64,000 nt of DNA from Prostheceraeus crozeri (Eukaryota > Platyhelminthes > Polycladida > Euryleptidae), in the NCBI GenBank assembly GCA_907163375.1, contig CAJQUW010014769.1, forward strand, positions 558,001 to 622,000, read 5' to 3'. The notes beneath the pieces were generated by a model. It searched no databases. It saw only the letters and a program-made list of their open reading frames with translations, and had not been told where the DNA came from. Shown piece by piece: positions 57,191 through 64,000 of the stretch. A program made the position numbers and the translations under genes. The first letter of the stretch is position 1; each line of letters opens with the position of its first letter.

Positions 57191-58540
57191 GGGAAGGCGG
57201 GACTAATATGGGTATTTTGAGTTCTTCGGTCTCTAGTTCAGGACCCACTGCTCGTATGAACTTAAAATTCGACACGGAACTAGTCATTGCTTGTCCGCAT
57301 GTAGGCCTACTGGCAGTGCAGCTCATTCGAGGAAGACATGCGCTCACACGTGCGCACGCACTAAGAGGATAATGAAAAAAATTCATAAATCTGATCGCTG
57401 AAGTAACAACAATGAAATCAGACGCTTATTTGGCTAAGTCTCTCATTACGTGTGGAGTGATTTTTCGAAGTAAACGAAAACTGTTCCGTCATCGTAATTA
57501 CATGCAGATTAAAGATCTAACTTCCATTTAAGCCCACGATTTATAGTTTCCGTAAAATGCGAGTCTAAGAAAAGTGCCCATATATCCCCACTCCTAAAAT
57601 ATCAGTGGGGTAAAATCGGCGGTGCATTTCTATCATCACTTTTATTATTATTTCTGGCATGCTTATTTTTCAGACAAACACCTAGAATCTATGAGAGATT
57701 TATTGAAGGACATAAATGGAACTATGAATCAATGCAAAAAGATTTATAAGAATTTTATGGAAAGAGAATAGATTTAGATCAGACGGCAAACTAAATTACA
57801 TCAATTCTTCTTTTAAAGCTCTCATCATGAACACCTAATTTGCTTCTGAGATTAGCATCAGTTTAGTTTTCCTTTACAGCGCTCGAGACATGTAAGTTGT
57901 CTATTAAGTATCATTTCCTATCTGCAGCTAAGATTCAAGAATGAGTCCACCATGTGTTGTTTGTAATCTTGTACATGCATGATATCGGTGGCGATCGACA
58001 ATAAATCACGATTGACCTTTGCACCGAATACCGTATAAGAATTGGGCACATGAGTGGTGTGGCATGAATGAAAAGGCGATTCATGCAACGTTTGTTATTT
58101 TGTGACAAGCGCAAAATCGAATAAAATGGTGATTATTGACTTTTCAGGTTATGTAAAAGAAACCTTGTTTAATTAACTATCAATGCGCAGCCGATGCTGT
58201 CATGGTCCATTTTTATTTCTTATCGTGATGAACCGCAATCATGTATAGGAGACGACAAAACCGTTGATGAACATCATTTAATAAGTCAAGATATGTAAAA
58301 CCCATATAGCCCAAGTCAGTGCCCATATCATCCAGTGGTATGTTGCTATGTTGTATGTTGACACTTTTTACGAAGTCGCTTCTAATTTTTTTCTAATGAA
58401 TCCTAGAACCGCCATCTTCTTTGGAAAGTTGTCTGATACACTCTTTTTGCCCTGTGAGTTGTCACCGGAAAAAACGATTTTTTTAAAAAAAAATAAGTCT
58501 GAAAAACCCTTAGGGTGCCGATTATTAGTCCCACCTCCCC
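57191..58540. mobile_element. TA-flanked DNA transposon (1350 bp), non-coding, in LINE C
   Basis: Termini GGGAAGGCGGGACTAATA and, reversed at the right, GGGGAGGTGGGACTAATA (16 of 18), with TA at 57189-57190 and 58541-58542. Excision with one TA gives Lys-Lys-Ala-Ser-Thr-Gly-Ser-Asp-His in the LINE frame, so TA is the true duplication. TA points to the Tc1/mariner group, but no transposase remains and the termini are unfamiliar. Confidence 0.82.
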
Positions 58541-58584
58541 TAGATGCTTTCTTCAGTTTCATTAGAGCCATATGTGTCTCAGAT

Positions 58585-59925
58585 GGGTAAATCCAATTTA
58601 TTGCACAACATTTCTGTCTTTTCAACTTTGGCTCTCAGATTTCCGTAAAAATTTGCATATATACTCATTTTTTACGCTGAACACGAAAATCGTAGCGGCG
58701 ACCACACCAAATAAAAACTTTCCATAGAAATCTAGCACTTTTAAAAAGTTATTTTTTCTACATCTCGGTCAGATAGATGTCGAATAGGAAACTCTTCGGC
58801 TTCTCCATTTGGGTTGCTGATGAAACTGGGAACTTAGGATGAATGCTTGCATGCGTAAAGCGAAGTGACCAAAATGTAATGTATTGCATATAATGTCCGT
58901 TGACCGTGACCCACCTTGTCCTCTGACCGAGATTTTTAAGGTCTCGGTCAGAGGACAAATTGATGTCGAAGAGGAGACTCTTCGGTTTGTGAATTTGGGT
59001 TCATGAGATTGCGGGAACTTTGGACGAATACTTGAACGCGTAAAACGAAGTGATCTAAATGTAATTGCATACATTATCATGTCTTTAGACCGAGACCCTT
59101 GTACTCTGACCGAGATCTTCAATTTCAACGTTATCCTCTGACCGAGATTTTTTAGGGTCTCGGTCAGAGGACATTTTCGTGGTTTTTGGAGATTTTGAGA
59201 GGGTTAATTGATATAAATGAAAAATTTCTTTTGCATAGATGTTAAGAGCATGGATCCCTCCTATGCTGTGAAATTTCATCGATTCCTGACAAAATTTCTG
59301 GTTTCAGCATCCATATGAAATTTTTGCGAATATTCAAATTCTCTGGTCGAAAAAACGGATAAAAATATTTTTAAATCAATATTGCACACTTGTAACGGCA
59401 TCAAACTGAATTTTCTTTACGGATTTATAAACTAGCACACTAGAGGATTCGTTTGGTGCAAAACGTTTAATGGAAGAATCAATATTCTTCGAGAAAAGGT
59501 ACCTCGGTCAGAGGACAGAAAACGTCTCGGTCAGAGGACATTTTTTTCATTGGACAATGGAAACCCAGTGAAAATTCAATGATTAATATTGATTATAATA
59601 TTTAAAATTAGACTGTCTTAAAGAGCTGATCTTCTTCTTTCAGGTGATATAAATATTAGTGGGTGTATTTGAATGTATCTAATCGAAAATCCGTGTTGAA
59701 CTGAGAGTACTACAACTTTGGACATGCTTTTTTGGTCTTTTTTTGGCAAAAAACGGCAACTTGTGAAGAAGGTCTTGGCTTTGTGACTTTTTAAAAACCA
59801 TGCCATAATAGATGAGATCTTTATGGTTCGATTAAAAAAAACTATTGAAATCGGTTCAGAAGTATGGATTTTACAAATCAAAGACACATTTTCGTCAAAT
59901 GTTGTGGATTAAATTGGATTTACCC
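58585..59925. mobile_element. Unclassified DNA transposon (1341 bp), TSD AGAT, in LINE C
   Basis: Termini GGGTAAATCCAATTTA...CACAACATTT at both ends in inverted orientation (27 of 29 bp), flanked by AGAT at 58581-58584 and 59926-59929. Excision with one AGAT gives Ile-His-Val-Ser-Glu-Thr-His in the LINE frame. The interior carries eight copies of the CTCGGTCAGAGGACA word and no recognisable protein. Four-base duplications occur in Sola, Chapaev and Ginger groups, among others; I cannot choose. Confidence 0.85.
58916..58958. repeat. Perfect 17-bp-arm hairpin of the CTCGGTCAGAGGACA word
   Basis: TTGTCCTCTGACCGAGA at 58916-58932 pairs with TCTCGGTCAGAGGACAA at 58942-58958 across a 9-base loop. 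A second such hairpin has arms 59134-59147 and 59158-59171. Further single copies: 58763, 59103 (inverted), 59503 and 59525. Segments of about 180 bp between words are repeated (58763 on and 58942 on). Confidence 0.9.
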
Positions 59926-61063
59926 AGATACGTGGATGTATTCAATGATACTATTTGGTCCTTCTTTACGCAAAATTTCTTCATATGATTCATGGGTTGA
60001 CATTTCAGTGTAATATTCATTATGATGTTTGGTGTTAGATTTCCGTTGTTGTTAATAACTTTCTCTTTCTTGACAATATTTCGTATTTCTGTCCAAATGT
60101 CCTTGGGTCTACTTGATTTCAGCTTTTTTGATTTGTTGGATATGATATTTCATTGATCTTGCCGCTGATGATGTTAGCTTTGCTCAATTTGCCCTTTTTC
60201 ATGCATTTGTTCTTTTTCCGTAGCAATCTTTTAATATAAGGTGTCACAAAAGTTGGGTCTCTTGATGTTACAGTGATTCTTTTTGATGGGAAGTAACAAT
60301 CCATGAATGTTTCCAGAATCTGATAGGCCTGCAATTAATTGACGGATTCAAGAAAGTCGCTTTCGTGAGGATGAAACTCAAGTTTGCTGCGCGACATGTC
60401 CTCGTGGAAGCGTGCGATGTTCTTTGGATTTCTTTCTCTTATTGGTTTACCATAGGCTACTTGGTTTTGGGAGCTATCGGCTATCCAAAGAGCTATATCT
60501 GACATTTCTTTTGTATTGATGCCTGGATTGATGGTCTGATTTCACTGTCGATTTCAACAGTGACTTTCAAGATCACAGGTTCACTGGTATATATTCTGTC
60601 TAATTAGTGATTATCTTTCCTCGTTGGCATCTTATTAACGATTTCTAATAAGCCAGTTGATTCCATAATTTGTCTGTTTTCCAGTTCGTTGAAGTCCCCA
60701 GCTCGCATGATTCGGATAAGTATTTTTATCGTTAATATGATCCACTGTTGAAGTCATAAAATGAATTATTGGCGTTTGCGCGCTTTTGGGAGATGATGGA
60801 GATCACTCCAGCTACATACTGTCGTTGATTGATGCTAGTTGCAATCCATATTGCTTCATGCTCAGACGGTGTTTCTAGTGTTTCGTACATCAAGAGAGAG
60901 AAATTACAATTAGGCTATATAAAGATAGAAATTCCACCAAATTTGGTCTCTGTTCATGGACCAATGACGTCCTGTTCTCACGACATTTTTCGCACATTGA
61001 AAAATCAAGTCCACCACAATGGAGTGCGGTTTATTGCTTGTGAATGCGAATGGAAGCAAGAAA

Positions 61064-61460
61064 TTATACTTCAACAGACATACACGCATGCTTGAAAACC
61101 ACCTCTTCTACTAAGGAGAGTTTTCTATAACATGCTTCCACTTTTGTATGGAAATTATCTGGGTCTTTATTTTTCAGCTGAAGATATTTTGTCTCTAGTT
61201 GACGGCTCACTTCCCCAGGCACTTGCAAGCGTGCAACACATTGAGGCTGCACAACGCCACGGTCAGCATAATTGATGTAAAGCCAAGATTGATAAAGGGC
61301 AATTCTCATTTAAGACGCGCCAAATGTGAAAAATGTATCTTTTCTTGTGAAATCCAAATGTAAGCAAGATCAGTGCGACTTTTCTGCACAGATCAGTAAT
61401 ACTACACCTCTAGCATGTGGGACACATGAAATTTTCGTTCCTTTCCGAGTCCTCATCATT
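61064..61460. other. Non-coding spacer with one short minus-strand frame
   Basis: An 81-residue minus-strand frame at 61064-61309 has even composition but no recognised domain. It lies just 5' of the LINE C endonuclease on the same strand, so it could be decayed LINE 5' sequence or chance. Confidence 0.3.
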
Positions 61461-61469
61461 TAGATTAAT

Positions 61470-62104
61470 GTCGGTCTTATGACAAATGGCCAATTTCTTC
61501 ATGTCCACGATAAAGTTACTTTACTAAGATGTGAAATTTTGCATCATTGATGAAGGAATCGAACTATAGCCCCTATACCATTTGTGGGATAACGTTGTCT
61601 TATACATAAAATCTTGTGTCAAATGACTGTGATGTACATAATGCAGAATATCGAACTATAAATAGGTATGTCCTGGGAAAATATCGTAATCAGACCGACG
61701 GTTTGCACAAATGTTTCCAAGTCATGTTGCCCGAATATTTCTGAACACGTTTTGTGTAGAAATGATGTAAAGTGATCTTTGAAGGATATTTGAGGAACAC
61801 GGGAGTTTCAATGTTTCCCAATACATCAGAAATTATATTTTTATTAAAAAATTATTTTTGTTTTGATTAAAAATCGTAATCAGACCGATGATGCTTTGCA
61901 GAGGTTTGTATGAATTCTTATCACTTACAAGAGCTATAATTCAGGGCAATTAAACAATGAATGATTGTGTTCACAAAGGTATAAATTGTCATTTGTCAAA
62001 TAGCTTCATTTATTCATAATTCTTCGATAATACCACAACCTGTAATTAGACCGACGGGTAAACAGACCGACGTCGGTCTGATGACAAAACGTCGGTCTGA
62101 TTGC
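61470..62104. repeat. Cluster of GTCGGTCTGATGACA words
   Basis: Forward copies at about 61470, 62072 and 62091; inverted copies (GTAATCAGACCGAC) at about 61687, 61876, 62043 and 62063. At 62063-62080 two meet as the perfect 18-bp palindrome CAGACCGACGTCGGTCTG. The word aligns with the CTCGGTCAGAGGACA word 2-3 kb away at 12 of 15 positions. No element ends or target duplication found. Confidence 0.75.
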
Positions 62105-63541
62105 ATAACTAATAATTTTTATGCATGTTCTCTACAATGAAACCAGATCTATTGCACAATCTCTATAACAAATAACACGATCATAGTGGTTGCATGATCA
62201 ATGAATGCGCGTCAGATCGCTGTTGTGACATTGTTGCTTATTCGGACCATGATTCATTGCAAACAGTTAATTGTTGTAGGAGCAAGATATCTATGCTGTC
62301 TGGACATTCCAGTTAACGAGTTTGCTATGATAATTGATCTATTTAACGTGTCGAGGAAAATATCAACATTTCATTCGACCACAGAATTAGATTGTTTAAT
62401 GGTATCACTTTGCTAGAAGTGCAAACTGATTCAAACAGATGGCACATGCAGGAACTTAATAAGTGGGTAAAAGAAATTTTTAATACCTTAGAGAGATAGG
62501 AAAAATAGTCGTGTGTCGCTTACGGATCGCTGTGAATTCCTTCAAAATGCTATGATTGCCACGATTCCTTCAGATTCGAAGAATTCAGATCATTGCGCAA
62601 AAGTTTTCTCGATAATGTTGGGCCCTCCGATCATTTTAAAAAAAGTTAGCAGGCGCATGAAAAAACGTTCACAAACTTCTCTGTAGAACTTGACATCGAC
62701 TGCGTCTCTTTGCTGTGTGATCCGGTTGATAACAGTCACTGAAACTTTGCACAATTTGGAATGTTTAATGTTGAACTGGCTGCTCATTGTTCGATTGCTA
62801 TGGTATTTAGTCAGGAGATAGTGCCATTTCATTTACGTTACATGTTCCAATGCTTCCCTTCCAAACGGAAGAGGAGACGACCTGTCTAATTCCGTGCATT
62901 CGACATTCTACGTGTGTTGCGTGCCCATAGATTGCGTTTACATCAATAATTAAGCTTGAAGATATTCTGAAAAGAGAGCGTGATCAACGGTACAGAGAGA
63001 AGCAAAAGTTGGCCAACTCCAATTAACGGATCAACCAATTCTACAAATGGATTCCAGTCTACATGTCTGTCAAAAAAGAACGAAGTAAGTCGCTCCCCAT
63101 TATCAAATGTTTAAAGATAAAGGCTTAGATATTTTTCGGTGCGGGTAGGCCTACATGGCATTTTGTTTTTGCAGCAGCTTTGTTCAAATGAAGATTTTCG
63201 TCAACGTTTTGTCTAAGAACTTTTCACTTTCCTATAATGAAATGTTCTAGTTTAGCATAAGTGATAGCTTGCACTCTTCGTCGAGACCTGCCGAAGTCGG
63301 GGATTTGCACGATTTCAGCACCCTGTCATACTTTGACACTTTAATCAACCACCTAGAAAATTTAACTACATAGAACGTTTCAATCTATTAATCTTCTTGT
63401 CAACACTGTCATTCATCCTGTAAAAAGAGCTGTTGATAGAACGCTAAGCTAGTGTCCTTATAACGTAAACCACTGATAATAATTATTCGATTTCCATGAC
63501 TACGAATAGAAATGCAGCGCACTGGCTTACCTATCGCTCCA
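62105..63541. other. Non-coding stretch
   Basis: No coding frame recognised. Frames at 62201-62416 and 62590-62832 are short, and I see no motifs in them. Confidence 0.35.
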
Positions 63542-63682
63542 TTACAAATTTTTTGACAATGTAGCGATAAATTCTTCGATAGCATTCATTGCAAGTTGAG
63601 GGTCATCTATCGTCCATCGAGCAATAATAATTTTTATTCGTAGCGGAATTGATTGCTCATCGGCTGTGCATGACTCAGACAT
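63542..63682 (-). CDS. Small unassigned frame (46 residues), possible exon
   Basis: From ATG 63682 (A at -3) it reads MSESCTADEQSIPLR and later WTIDDPQLAMNAIEEFIATL before a stop. Amphipathic-helix-like composition is better than chance for this AT-rich DNA, but I recognise no family, and no neighbouring exons are visible. Confidence 0.22.
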   Translation of the reverse strand: MSESCTADEQSIPLRIKIIIARWTIDDPQLAMNAIEEFIATLSKNL

Positions 63683-63872
63683 TGTATCAATCAAGTCAGA
63701 GTTTCTAGATTTAAATGTTCTGATTTTATTCAAATTATAGAAATTGGCATGAATAGCATGTTTTGATGTTACCTATCTCTTCTCTAAAGCATTTTTGATT
63801 CTACATATGCACGTGATGAATGGGTTAAATTCAACAAAAATCTAGGTTTTGGCATAGCCTACTACATGTAGG

Positions 63873-64000
63873 TAGTGATGCAAATGGAAAATTTTCCAAT
63901 GGAAAATTTTGAAATTTTTTTCGGTGATTGACGTTTTGCCTTTGTTTTGGAGACTTGTTGCAGTCGTTTGAAAAGACTATGTAATATTCAAATACCGAAA
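63873..64000 (+). repeat. Possible left end of a hAT-type element cut by the window edge
   Basis: TAGTGATGCAAATGG followed by GGAAAATTTTCC and GGAAAATTTT repeats the layout of the hAT termini at 32599 and 54854: a short T/CAG start with TGCAA, then an array of a short palindromic word. The other end would lie outside the window. Confidence 0.35.

Larger units (their letters stand above)
56450..61060 (-). mobile_element. LINE C: endonuclease plus RT, split by two DNA transposons
   Basis: Minus strand, right to left: an APE-type endonuclease (KFGGISIFI near 60945, EHEAIWIA, then GDFNELENRQIMES near 60690), the linker (DPTFVTPYIKRLLRKKNKCM, 60119-60334), IEYIHVSETHMAL, KKASTGSDHSPAW, LFNASLQTGIVSEQWKLALI (near 57100), GVVQGSVIGPN, KYADDTYLIVL (near 56760) and LNLNETKSQEIIFRR. 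Two DNA transposons interrupt it at 57191-58540 and 58585-59925; removing them with one target copy each restores the frame. Several other stops and frame changes show that it is dead. CR1/Jockey-like. Confidence 0.85.

Noticed and set aside
57189-58542. Reading 57191-58540 as a hAT element because of its TAGGG start
   Set aside because: The 8-bp flanks do not match, whereas a TA duplication restores the LINE frame exactly.

Overview
The window is metazoan nuclear DNA: AT-rich, mostly non-coding, with animal gene families (two TRPC-type cation channels, an EF-hand rhomboid protease, and one exon resembling the start of FoxJ1) set among many transposons. The frequent word TAGGCCTA, the element mix (hAT, piggyBac, DD41D Tc1/mariner, Penelope-like, CR1/Jockey-like LINEs, fold-back elements) and a ciliary transcription factor suggest a marine invertebrate. 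I cannot name the species. I see no bacterial genes, CRISPR array, rRNA or convincing tRNA gene.

Layout. 1-14 kb is mostly non-coding, with one spliced exon (3651-3779, minus) and several inverted-repeat elements, including a 624-bp hAT MITE at 12612-13235. 14.5-18.2 kb is a giant palindrome: two nearly identical Penelope-like RT/GIY-YIG copies fused head to head. 18.3-27.0 kb holds two divergently transcribed TRPC-like genes, each an uninterrupted reading frame, with a piggyBac deletion derivative and old repeats between them. 27.4-28.5 kb is a hAT element. 29.15-31.5 kb is a large fold-back element built from ~157-bp tandem units, with a 9-bp target duplication. 32.4-40 kb is a nest: a LINE is cut by a hAT-type element, which is cut by a DD41D mariner, which is cut by a piggyBac and by a second hAT-type element. 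44.1-45.2 kb is an intact rhomboid gene. 47.2-51.6 kb is a 4.4-kb hAT with a decayed, intron-bearing transposase. 52.4-53.6 kb is a LINE RT fragment, 54.8-55.1 kb a tRNA-like SINE with a 134-bp hAT inside, and 55.8-56.0 kb a fold-back MITE. 56.45-61 kb is a second LINE interrupted by two different DNA transposons about 40 bp apart; removing each restores the LINE reading frame. One of these (58585-59925), and a second locus at 61.5-62.1 kb, carry many copies of two related words, CTCGGTCAGAGGACA and GTCGGTCTGATGACA, often as perfect hairpins. I could not match these to a known family.

How it fits together. The host genes probably work independently: calcium-permeable channels (TRPC-like), intramembrane proteolysis (rhomboid) and possibly ciliogenesis (FoxJ1-like exon). 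The rest records layered transposition, and most insertion boundaries can be fixed to the base from target-site duplications and terminal inverted repeats.
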